Shown here: positions 1 to 8,517 of the stretch, one piece after another | Numbering within the stretch: position 1 is the stretch's first letter | Layout of the letters: each line of letters starts with the position of its first letter | NCBI GenBank assembly: GCA_009733715.1 | Contig: WMKJ01000117.1 | Coordinates: 1-36,864, forward strand | Origin: Herpomyces periplanetae | Taxonomy: Eukaryota > Ascomycota > Laboulbeniomycetes > Herpomycetales > Herpomycetaceae | Direction of reading: 5' to 3' | DNA: 36,864 nt | The notes under the pieces: generated by a model | What the model saw: only the letters and a program-made list of their open reading frames with translations | Databases searched by the model: none | What the model was told of the DNA's origin: nothing | Program-made: the position numbers and the translations under genes

Positions 1-177
1 CAAAATATTTCGCCGTTCGCTCGAACGTTCAATCCAACTAATCGCGCTTTATAACTCCACCGGTTCAAATGAATGTCCTTGCCCTTCATCGCCGACCACC
101 TTCAACCACTTATCGCCGTTAGGCTTCCTACAGATTTCTGCTGTTCGTCACAACTTTCCTACATTATCTCTTGAACA

Positions 178-536
178 TCATTGATGTGGAGTATGTGTTG
201 AAATTCGCCCGTTTTGCGCCATTGAATACGAGTTTCCTGCCCCTTGGTGCGGCACAGCCTGTGACTGCGGTTGCTGCTGTTGGTGGTGATGGTGATGATG
301 ATGATAGTGCGGCTGTGGTGTCTGGGTCGGTGGTGGTAATTGTGAAGATGCTGTTTGGTTCTGTTGTTGCTGTTGCAAATAACTCTGATACTGCAGAGCC
401 TGCTCTGGCGACATTACGTAGCAAGAAGGCACTGCACCCGAATTCGTCGCAATAACCGTTCGAGGTTGCATATGTGAGTCCTCCGGTGACTCGGTTTGCC
501 CCTCATCCACAACATCCGCCTCACTATTGCACGACT
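178..536 (-). CDS. Gln/His-rich exon of an unrecognised gene, 5' part not resolved
   Basis: The minus-strand frame is open from a TAA at 552-550 down to the stop at 178. It encodes a low-complexity sequence with a poly-Gln block, a seven-residue His run followed by a four-residue Gln run, and Pro/Gln-rich flanks ending in a Ser/Asn/Gly-rich tail. Such composition is common in fungal transcription factors and other disordered regulators, but no domain is visible. The first in-frame ATG lies at 471-469 and would give only 97 residues. A CACCAG acceptor ends at 537, so this may be a 3' exon whose upstream exon I cannot place. The purine-biased plus strand just upstream resembles that upstream of the other minus-strand genes and supports this orientation. 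The plus-strand reading of the same DNA looks like an antisense shadow of the CAG/CAC runs. The function is unknown. Confidence 0.4.
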
Positions 537-1601
537 CTGGTGCGTTTATTTAAAGGATTTGATATTTTTCGACGTATTTAACAGGTTTTATCTTTCGGTG
601 TACTTAAAAGCGTTAAATTAATGAGTTTATAGACGGAAAAGGCTAGCGGGCCGAATATTTCGTGGGGTGGGGTCAAGACAGATAAGAGTTGGAAGGGCGA
701 TTGGATGGGTGCAAGTTAAGCATATAAGGGGCAAATATTGTTTAGAGTTTAGAGTAATATGGGGACGAGGTTACCATAGAGGGGAATTAGGATAGGTGAA
801 GAGGTGGTGAACACGAATAATTATAACGTAGTAAGTGGGACGAGGGTAGATTAACTGACTGGTAGTGACTGATAGGGCGACAAATAAATAGATAAATTAG
901 GGATGTTTACAAGGTGGGGGCAGGACAAGATAGAGCGTAAGATAGGAAGGGGATCAGGGAATTTTTATCGGAGAAGATGGGGAGTGGGGGAGAATTGTAG
1001 GAGGGTAAAGTCAGGGATAGTATTAGTGTAAGAAAGTATAACAACCGAGTAGGCGTGCAAATGGAATGTAAAAAATAATATGAATAGTAAAAGGATTGAA
1101 AGTTTAAGAGTATATTAGAATAAAGGATAATAATCCGAGTGAAAAGACCTTAATAAGATAACTGAACGGGTGAACAAGACAAAGTTTAGTATATACGTGT
1201 AATATATGTACATATATATATCTGTGTTTGAATGTACGAATGGATAGTTAAGGTGAGAGAAGAAATCCCAGGAAGGAGTTGGAACATTTCGGGAAAAAGA
1301 GCCGTATTAATACAATGATCACAATAAATAAAATGTTTTAATAATAGCCTAAATCACCTTCAACTAACACGCCCAAACACGCCATCGCGAACAAACGACA
1401 ATTGAAACAATCTAGAAGCCCCGAAGATCTGCCAGACCCGACGAGCGGACAAGTATTTAGAAAGGGGCGATTGGCGAAGATTGGCGGAGAAACAATTGTG
1501 CGAAGAGGGTGGAGGCGAAGGGAAATAAATTTGGGACAAGCGAGTGTGGGACGGTTGAAGGGGAATTCTTGGAGAGGAAATTTTTAAACTTTTATACTCC
1601 A
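537..1601. other. Intergenic region between the Q/H-rich gene and the permease
   Basis: No convincing coding sequence is visible here. The plus strand from about 600 to 1340 is rich in A and G with many GGGG/GGGA runs, meaning the minus-strand gene has a pyrimidine-rich upstream region on its sense strand. A short AT-dinucleotide stretch lies near 1193-1222. The last 250 bases before the permease are more balanced and probably hold its promoter and leader. No clear TATA box was identified. Confidence 0.5.
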
Positions 1602-3422
1602 ATGCACGGCGACAATGGGATTGGGGGAATACGGCAGAAGCGACAGGGACAGCGAATATCGCGAGCAGGTTACGGAAAAAAGTGGCATGCACTGCAGCGT
1701 TCCGTTGGAGACAATGGTATAACGAAATCAGGATCGGGGTTAGATGGTGGAAATGCTATGCCCAAGAGATTTTCCTTTATATCAACATTTGGAGCCGGTT
1801 TTGCGTTAACAAATTCATGGTTTGGTTTATCCTCAGCTTTGGCTACGGGAATTAATGCTGGTGGTCCAGCGTTAATTATCTATGGATTACCGTTAATGGG
1901 TATAGTGTCATTATGTGTCGGGGCTACTTTATCAGAACTCTCCAGCAGTATGCCATTTACCGGTGGACAGTACATTTGGGCAAGTCGTCTTAAGATATCT
2001 GATAAGTCTAGCCGTTTACCCGCCTACATTTCTGGATGGTTATCATGGCTTGGTGCTATTTTTACATCTGCAAGTGTATGCTTTGCTGTAGCAAGTGGTT
2101 CAGTTGGTTGCGTTAAATACGGCTTCAATACATCCGACACGATAAAACGTTGGCACGTTTTTCTGGCGTACGAATTGGTGAACATTTTTACCTTTATCTT
2201 TAACTGTTATGGTAAATTCCTTCCTACCATCAGTACCCTTAGCATGTGGACATCCCTCATATCATTTTTCCTCATCTTCATTACAATCGTTAGTGTATCA
2301 TCCACCCGACAGCCCAGTACATGGGTATTCAAGACTTTTATCAATAATACAGGATGGAGTAGTTCCGGTTTAACATTTATTCTCGGAATGGTCAATGTTA
2401 ACTGGGCATTTGCTTGTTTAGACGGTGCAACCCAATTAGCATCAGAAATGTCCCATGCCAGTGTCCAAATTCCCCGGGTCATTATGTCAACAGTAGTTAC
2501 GGGATTTATAACTGCATGGGCATTTGCTTTGGCCATCCTTTTCAATGTAACTCCCCAAGGATTTACCCAAGCATTAACTACACTCACAGGTGTACCTTCA
2601 TTGGAATTATTCGTTCAAGTATTACCACGCACCGCTCCCCGCTTTGCTGCTGTACTTCTCGAAAGTTGTATCTGCCTTACCGGTCTCGGCTGTCTTATTG
2701 CTTCGCATACATGGCAGTCCCGTATTTGCTGGTCCTTTTCTCAGTACTCGGGTTTACCGTGGAGTAAACGCTGGCAACACGTTAATCGTTCATGCGGAGA
2801 TATTCCCCTTGCTGCACATACCATATCGTGTATACTGGTTAGCATCTGTGGAACTTTTTACTTATTCAGCGATCTAGCATTTAATAGTTTAGCCACAGCA
2901 TGCGTAGTCTTGCTATACTTGTCGTATGCATTTCCCGTTATCGGCTGGATTCGCTTGCGATACACTCGTACATCGTTTCAGTTTCCTGCGCTTACACTGC
3001 CCGCCGTTAAACCTCACCGTTTTCACACTGCTACTTCTGCCGCTGGTGTCGTACATGATTCTACTTCTCATAGCCCTCAGATTAACAGGCAACCATCGAC
3101 GGCAACACAAGTAACCAATTCACTCCATAATCAGTACTTGCACCACTCTCTGCCGACTGATAAATCTTCCGCTTCCCATGTCTGCCAAGTGTCGCACGGA
3201 CCGTTTTGCTTGCCACGCTTTCTCAGTCTGCTTTGCTCGTGCGTAACGTTGTCCTGGAGTGCACTAGCATTGATAATGTACGCTTGGCCGTTGGAACCCC
3301 ATCCCAATTCACTTCACATGAACTACGTTTTTATCGTTTACGTTATCACTGTTTGTGCACTTTGTGTTGATTGGTTTTTACGGGCAAGACACTCGTTCAC
3401 CTTGCCTGAAACTTCCGAATAA
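1602..3422 (+). CDS. Choline/GABA/amino-acid permease, fungal APC superfamily (ACT family)
   Basis: This is a 606-residue polytopic membrane protein with about twelve hydrophobic segments between residues 57 and 600, probably importing a nitrogen-containing solute across the plasma membrane. The first segment carries the stretch TNSWFGLSSALATGINAGGP, closely resembling fungal choline permease Hnm1 and GABA permease Uga4 relatives. It is followed by a SMPFTGGQYIWASRL-type loop and later DGATQLASEM, both typical of the family. The frame is open upstream only through a GTG, so the ATG at 1602 is the first possible start; ATG 1758 (residue 53), just before the first membrane segment, is an alternative. 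Residues about 467-532 form a Ser/Thr/His-rich insertion between the tenth and eleventh segments, where I would expect a short loop. No intron is needed. It converges on the next minus-strand gene, 271 bases away. The substrate cannot be fixed from sequence. Confidence 0.88.
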   Translation: MHGDNGIGGIRQKRQGQRISRAGYGKKWHALQRSVGDNGITKSGSGLDGGNAMPKRFSFISTFGAGFALTNSWFGLSSALATGINAGGPALIIYGLPLMGIVSLCVGATLSELSSSMPFTGGQYIWASRLKISDKSSRLPAYISGWLSWLGAIFTSASVCFAVASGSVGCVKYGFNTSDTIKRWHVFLAYELVNIFTFIFNCYGKFLPTISTLSMWTSLISFFLIFITIVSVSSTRQPSTWVFKTFINNTGWSSSGLTFILGMVNVNWAFACLDGATQLASEMSHASVQIPRVIMSTVVTGFITAWAFALAILFNVTPQGFTQALTTLTGVPSLELFVQVLPRTAPRFAAVLLESCICLTGLGCLIASHTWQSRICWSFSQYSGLPWSKRWQHVNRSCGDIPLAAHTISCILVSICGTFYLFSDLAFNSLATACVVLLYLSYAFPVIGWIRLRYTRTSFQFPALTLPAVKPHRFHTATSAAGVVHDSTSHSPQINRQPSTATQVTNSLHNQYLHHSLPTDKSSASHVCQVSHGPFCLPRFLSLLCSCVTLSWSALALIMYAWPLEPHPNSLHMNYVFIVYVITVCALCVDWFLRARHSFTLPETSE

Positions 3423-3693
3423 ATTCTCGCACTCACAATTCTAGCCAATGCTTGTCACATTGGACTGACGGGAATTTACCCCCCCCTCCCCAGCTACTGC
3501 TGCTGCAGCAAAACCAACGGAGAACCAGGGATACAAAGGTTTTAACATATACTCTACAATACTTTCTATATACAGATTAATTCGACCGCAACAATAACAA
3601 CACCAAATACAGTGATGATACCAATTGGGCTGGTTTGATACATCACATAAACGGTACCCACCGTCACCACCGGATCAGTATTTTTAATAAAAA

Positions 3694-4494
3694 TCAGCGT
3701 AAATATGATTCAACGGGCATGTAAGATGACTCGCGTGACAGTGAAGATGCAGCGCGAGAATGATTGAAAAAATGCCACAGTACAATGTATCTCCACACAT
3801 AAGCTGCGACACGAAGAAGACAAAGCGCAGAGAAGGCACAATTAACCCCAATAACAAACACTGTAAGAAGTGCAGATGTCTCTGGCCGCAAGTCCTTCGA
3901 ATATAACTTGTCAGCGTGGTGGGATTTGTTCGACACACAAAGCTTCCCCTGATGATGCCGTGAATAATGACGGTCACCAGGGAGGTGGGGCGGCGGCAAC
4001 GTTTCAGAATGTAGACGATGGTGAAAGCGGACTCTAGGCGGTGAGTTTTTAGCGTAGCGGCTAGGACCACGAGAATCGTTTTTAGCAACTTTAAGTTCTT
4101 TCTTCACATCGCTGATCCCGATACCACGACGATTCTCGCAGCGTGCAAAAGACGAATCAAGGAATAATTGCCTAAGGGCCTCCTCGTCGTACAAATCTGG
4201 CAAGATATCCGCAATATCAGGTGGGACGTACGGCTGCGGAGCAGTGTATCTTGAGGATAGTGAAGTCGACCGTTTGGAGGCAGCGACAGCAGCAGTAGTT
4301 GCAGTCTTTGTGGCAGCAGCATTTGATGAGAAAGAACGGCGCTCAGTATCATCGAAACGTGCCCTTGAGCGTTGCGAGACGATAGAACGAGCGCACAAGA
4401 CCCGCGTCAACAATGACGATCGTGCCAAGCGGTCCAACGAATCACCGCCATCATTTTCGTTCTTTCGCGGACTTCCATCATGCGAGTACAACAT
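3694..4494 (-). CDS. Hypothetical protein with a C-terminal membrane segment
   Basis: This is a complete 266-residue frame from the ATG at 4494, and I do not recognise it. Residues 1-85 are basic and rich in Ser, Arg and Ala, with a polar start and an Ala/Thr tract. Residues 86-113 are a more ordered acidic block (PPDIADILPDLYDEEALRQL). Residues 140-200 are His/Arg/Pro-rich. Residues about 207-243 form a long hydrophobic stretch, either one long or two closely spaced membrane helices with Arg and Trp inside, followed by a Ser-rich tail. This suggests a tail-anchored or hairpin membrane protein with a cytosolic N-terminus, but that is inference. An antisense frame at 4244-4570 is judged a shadow. 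Upstream at 4534-4569 lies a GC-rich alternating purine-pyrimidine stretch like those before other genes here. Confidence 0.55.
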   Translation of the reverse strand: MLYSHDGSPRKNENDGGDSLDRLARSSLLTRVLCARSIVSQRSRARFDDTERRSFSSNAAATKTATTAAVAASKRSTSLSSRYTAPQPYVPPDIADILPDLYDEEALRQLFLDSSFARCENRRGIGISDVKKELKVAKNDSRGPSRYAKNSPPRVRFHHRLHSETLPPPHLPGDRHYSRHHQGKLCVSNKSHHADKLYSKDLRPETSALLTVFVIGVNCAFSALCLLRVAAYVWRYIVLWHFFNHSRAASSLSRESSYMPVESYLR

Positions 4495-4905
4495 TTTTCC
4501 ACTTCCTCAAATACGAGATAGTCAAAGCGGAGGTTGCGCGTGCGCGCGCAGATGCGCATACACACACTAATAGTAATGTTTTGAGGCTTAGACAATGACC
4601 GGGAATGAGTCGGTGTAGCGCGTGATGTGTTGCGCTTAAAGAATAAAATAAGAATAGTTTTGAAATGTCGATACTAACGCTGAGAATGCGCTAAAGCACA
4701 CGAATATATCAAGCTGTGAAAGCCAAGCGTGCATGCAAAGAAACACACATATATTTATACGCCTTCTTGCTCACAAGCCTGGTCGCGTGCTCAGATTGAG
4801 TGAAGTCACCCTTGGATAAGTTTACCCAGGCAAGCGAATACCAAACATGCGTATCAGAAGTGTAAGGTGCAATGGTAGAATACGGTACGCACGAGACTGA
4901 GAAAA
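4495..4905. promoter_or_regulatory. Upstream region of the hypothetical membrane-protein gene
   Basis: This 411-base gap lies between two minus-strand genes. Nearest the downstream start, at about 4534-4569, is a run of alternating purines and pyrimidines (GCGCGTGCGCGCGCA type) ending in a CA repeat. It includes the dyad GCGCA-GA-TGCGC at 4546-4557. No separate gene is seen. Confidence 0.4.
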
Positions 4906-6225
4906 TCACGCAACAATATTGCAACGGGGTCTCTTATACACCGCAGAGGTGTGATGATGGTAAAGATTAAGATGATGGCAATCGATATTCGAAAGCTTTG
5001 TAGATGTCGAGACAACACTGGGTGAGGCATGAGATAACAACAGTGTCAGGGGAGGTAAAGACAAGGTTGAGCATGAACTGTGCGATCGTTTTCGTCTAGC
5101 GTAAACCTGACAATCGGGCGGCGGGAGCTCGCGAGACAAGGATAGGCTTGATGACTTGATCGAGTAACTATTAACATTAGCGTCAAATGATGATACTGAT
5201 GACACAGGAGAACTATAAGAAGGAGAATGTAGCGGTGATAGAGACGTTGTCGAAGAGGATGAAGGCGAAAACATGGACGACGGGGAAGTAGATTCTGAAG
5301 ATGTGGATAAGTATGAAGGGGAGGAAGATGACGGGGCGGCTGACAATCGAGCAGTCTGAGATTTTGATAAACGAACAAGAAAATCCAAATTATCGAGTGA
5401 TGGTGATAATGAGTTGACGATGGACACCCAGGGATAAAGTAGGGCAGAAGACATTGAATAAACACTGTCAGATGATAAAGAGGATATTGACGGGGTCAAT
5501 GGAGAAAGAATGGATAGTAATCGATGCCAGCGGTTGAAAACGTCCAAAGGAATGTGAAGTTTCCAATCGATAGTCTTAAGAAAGACGAGTTCGTTGCAGT
5601 TGATCTTGGGAATGGGCAAACCCGAGATTTTGCACCATGCCCGAGCAGAAAAGTTCCTATCTTGCAAATACTTTGACGCTAGAATCAAGGCAGCGAGAAA
5701 CATGCGGCGACCACAAGATAATGGATGGCCGGCTGTTGAAGTACTGCCACATCGGCCGATATGAGAACGTAGGAGAATAATGTAGTAGAGTGCGACTTGC
5801 AATGTGGAGAATGTTGAACGTGATTGTCGTAACGTGGCGTGAATGAAATTGCGAAGAGGAAGCAGTGAAGGCGCAACGGGAGACGACGTAAATCGAGAAG
5901 AGTTGGCCGAGCTAGGTAGAGATTTTACGTCGGATTCAATGGATAGCGGCCAAATCAGGTAAACGAGAATGGTTGCTGTGTCGATAAGATAATCGAGCAG
6001 TTGAAGGTTGGAAGGTGTTGTTGCAACTAAAGCATGATTATTGACACTGGTGGAAGAAGACGCAGGCTGCGCAAAAGTAGGAAAGTGAGAGGTTTGGTAA
6101 GTTGGATTCAGCGACGTGGAAGAAGCTGGCGGTAAAGTAGAAGATGAAGAATCAGAGAACAAGCTCATGGAATATGTTGATGACACAACATTTCCACGAG
6201 ACGTGGGGGAAGCGAGAGGAAGCAT
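4906..6225 (-). CDS. Pcl/Pas1-type cyclin (Pho85-class CDK partner)
   Basis: This 439-residue protein carries a cyclin box at about residues 76-240. The most diagnostic part is residues 171-226, with CGRRMFLAALILASKYLQDR, then SARAWCKISGL, then NELVFLKTIDWKLHIPLDVFNRW. That pattern is characteristic of fungal Pcl1/Pcl2, Pas1 and PclA cyclins, which activate Pho85-family kinases in G1 progression and morphogenesis. Residues 1-70 are Ser/Thr/Pro-rich, as is 240-439, which also has a short basic patch (YARRKRSHS) seen in some Pas1-like tails. These flanks are probably phosphorylated degradation or localisation regions. The start ATG at 6225 is the first in frame, and no intron is required. The 2.3 kb of gene-free DNA upstream is unusually long for this window and could hold elaborate cell-cycle control, though no specific element can be proven. 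Confidence 0.85.
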   Translation of the reverse strand: MLPLASPTSRGNVVSSTYSMSLFSDSSSSTLPPASSTSLNPTYQTSHFPTFAQPASSSTSVNNHALVATTPSNLQLLDYLIDTATILVYLIWPLSIESDVKSLPSSANSSRFTSSPVAPSLLPLRNFIHATLRQSRSTFSTLQVALYYIILLRSHIGRCGSTSTAGHPLSCGRRMFLAALILASKYLQDRNFSARAWCKISGLPIPKINCNELVFLKTIDWKLHIPLDVFNRWHRLLSILSPLTPSISSLSSDSVYSMSSALLYPWVSIVNSLSPSLDNLDFLVRLSKSQTARLSAAPSSSSPSYLSTSSESTSPSSMFSPSSSSTTSLSPLHSPSYSSPVSSVSSFDANVNSYSIKSSSLSLSRELPPPDCQVYARRKRSHSSCSTLSLPPLTLLLSHASPSVVSTSTKLSNIDCHHLNLYHHHTSAVYKRPRCNIVA

Positions 6226-7879
6226 GAGAAAAGTAAGTGATTGGGCGAGTTAAAAGTACTCGTACGTAGGCAGGCGCACACACACACAGACACTTAAGCC
6301 TTGACAATGTTGAGGTTTGCGATAGAAGTAGAGGATAGGTGTGCGCGGATTAGGAACGAGAGAGGAGAGTGGGAGGGACGGATGGTTAAATGGAGGAGCA
6401 AAGAGGGAAGCGGGTCAAAAAGTAGACAGCGTGGGAATGGGAGCGATTAAGAGGTGTCGAGCTTATTAACAAAGTGAATAAAAGGTTAGCAAAGCACAGG
6501 GTAACACATGATAGCAAGCAAGCAAGCAAATTGTGCGTTTGAGCCGAAAGGACAACAGGCTACGACAGCACCAGGTTAATCCAGAAACAAGGATTGTAAT
6601 CTAGGGTTATATAGGGAAGAGAGACACGGGAAAAGAGCGGCGGCGGGTAATAGGAAGGGGGTAGAGATAAGCGGAGGACAGAGTGCGAAACGCGATGGAC
6701 GAGGAGACGATGAGGACGGGGAGCGCGACCAAGGAAGTGCGGACGGACGGGCGGGCAAGCGGGCGATCGAGTAAATAAGTACGTGAGAATAAATGCGTTA
6801 CGTGTGAAAAAAACGCCAAAATAAGTTGATACAATAAGCGTTTTTTCTGCGGCGGCGGCAACAGCGGTGTCGGGGATAATGATTACACCTGGACAGTGAG
6901 TTAGAAGGGTGCAGGAGGCGGGATATCGGTTTAAGCGTAGGGAATGAGAAGGGGGAGGGAGGTGGGGGCAAGCCAAATAAAAGGATGACGAACAGGAGAA
7001 GTGCACAACGATTAAGCGTACGAAGAAACCAACCGGGAAAACGACATGAACACGAGCACGACACGAAAACCTAACCACGATCCGGGCCAGGACACGTCAC
7101 GCCAGTGAAAGTGCAAGTGCAAGATTAACTGTTAAGAGTTTGCAAGTGCATCCACACCATGAATTTTTGCCAAATTCGTGCACCAGAACCACAAGTCCAG
7201 ACCGGGCTAGATGAGCTGCTGGTAAACGGACTTTTGTCGAGCCGCGTTCCCTTTATCTCAGAGATGTGTACGTGCGTATGTGTGCACTGGTAATCCAAGT
7301 TCGGCTTGGCCTATTGAAGGGTTCAGTGAATTCTACTTACAACGAGGACGGTTAGGCATGATCCACATCTATTTATACCCTATGATTTACGCTCCCGGGC
7401 ACTAAAGAAAAGATGAATTTGTCCCAGTAGCATTTTCACGTACACACGTACATGAGACCTTACATCTGTGCATTCTGATCCATTAAACTTCACCGGTGCC
7501 GGCCCCAGCTCCAGCTCTAGTTCTAACTCTAGCTCTAGCAACTAACAAGAAGTTTCCCCATCACAATCGCCTTCATCAGCGCAAGGCGAGCACTTTTGCG
7601 CAGTTCACGGCTATCCAAAGATCGCCTAATTAGGAAATCACTTGGAAATTATGCCAGTCCAGACGAACATGCTTCATCTCATCTCATCCAAACAAAAAAC
7701 ACTTTCCCTCCCCCTTTCCTTCCTGAGACGATTAGTCAGGCCCCAAAAATAAGGGCTTGGCCACGGCTGAGACGGGATGTATGCGAATAAGGAAAGCGTA
7801 GGGCCATTGCACCTGCAGTGAGGCGAGAGGAAGGTTGGGAAAGAGCGTCTGAGGTTTGAGGTTCGGACGAGACGATTTT

Positions 7880-7896
7880 GGAGGGGAGGGGAGGGG
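7880..7896 (+). repeat. G-run cluster with quadruplex potential
   Basis: Three GGGG runs separated by single A residues, preceded by GG and followed after an A5 stretch by another GG. A two-tetrad G-quadruplex is possible. It is 1.65 kb upstream of the cyclin start and inside the intergenic region. Confidence 0.35.
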
Positions 7897-8182
7897 AAAA
7901 AGGATTTTGCGGTCCGTTGCATATGCGGGAGTTTGGCCCGAACACGATTTTCGGAAATGATTCTCGATTCAACGGAAACTACTTCTTTGGTGCACCATCT
8001 GAACACTTCGTCCCCACGCTCTCACTGTGTGCCCGCTCACTATCTACAGCTCCTTCGTAATAAGTACACCTGTAACACGTTATTCCGGATAATTCTCTAA
8101 TTATCACCCACACCTTTCCAACAAGAAATTTCTCTCTACCCACTCAAACAAACTCGTAATCACAAGAAATCAGGAAAACTCT

Positions 8183-8242
8183 CGTACGCGTGCGTGGATG
8201 CATGCGAATACTTGTATACGTATGTACCCACGCACGCATACG
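8183..8242. repeat. Inverted repeat: 15-bp arms with one mismatch
   Basis: The arms are CGTACGCGTGCGTGG (8183-8197) and CCACGCACGCATACG (8228-8242), complementary at 14 of 15 positions. The 30-base loop itself contains short palindromes (ATGCAT, GTATAC, TACGTA). It lies about 280 bases beyond the stop of the ABC ATPase gene. Confidence 0.6.
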
Positions 8243-8483
8243 GGTTCGCTAACGTTGATCAAATCCTGATTTTTCTTTTTACCTAGGCGAGTGGGGGTTC
8301 ACAAGACAAAATGTAAACTATACACTCTTTTAGCTCTACTTGTGCATTGCGCTTAGCGTTACATGATGACCTGGTTCTAGTAAAACATGGCACAACGAAC
8401 ACGGAGACCGCGAAGGCGAAGTCCAGCGAACTTAGGTCAGTCAGTTCGTCCGTCACAACTTGTTGACAACCACTAACTGCCAT

Positions 8484-8510
8484 CGCCGTCGCCGCCGTCG
8501 CCGCCGCCGT
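8484..8510. repeat. GCC/GTC trinucleotide microsatellite
   Basis: Imperfect CGCCGT/CGCCGC repeats lie just after the ABC ATPase stop codon (TAG at 8520-8518), in what should be its 3' untranslated region. Confidence 0.6.
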
Positions 8511-8517
8511 TGCTTGG

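Larger units (their letters stand above)
6226..8517. promoter_or_regulatory. Gene-free region upstream of the cyclin and downstream of the ABC ATPase
   Basis: No supportable gene lies here. Immediately upstream of the cyclin is a CA repeat (about 6271-6290). The plus strand is then purine-rich to about 7080, so the sense strand of the cyclin promoter is pyrimidine-rich. Also present are a (CAAG)n tract near 6518-6530, TGCAAG/GTGCAAG repeats near 7108-7150, a CTAGCTCTAG-type degenerate repeat at 7507-7541, a G-run cluster at 7880-7896 and a long inverted repeat at 8183-8242. Minus-strand frames at 6560-7078 and 7674-8006 are low-complexity by-products of the pyrimidine-rich strand. Confidence 0.5.

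Noticed and set aside
6560-7078. 172-codon minus-strand frame upstream of the cyclin
   Set aside because: It is made of Ser/Pro/Leu/Phe/His typical of translating a pyrimidine-rich strand, has no domain, and overlapping frames look equally long.
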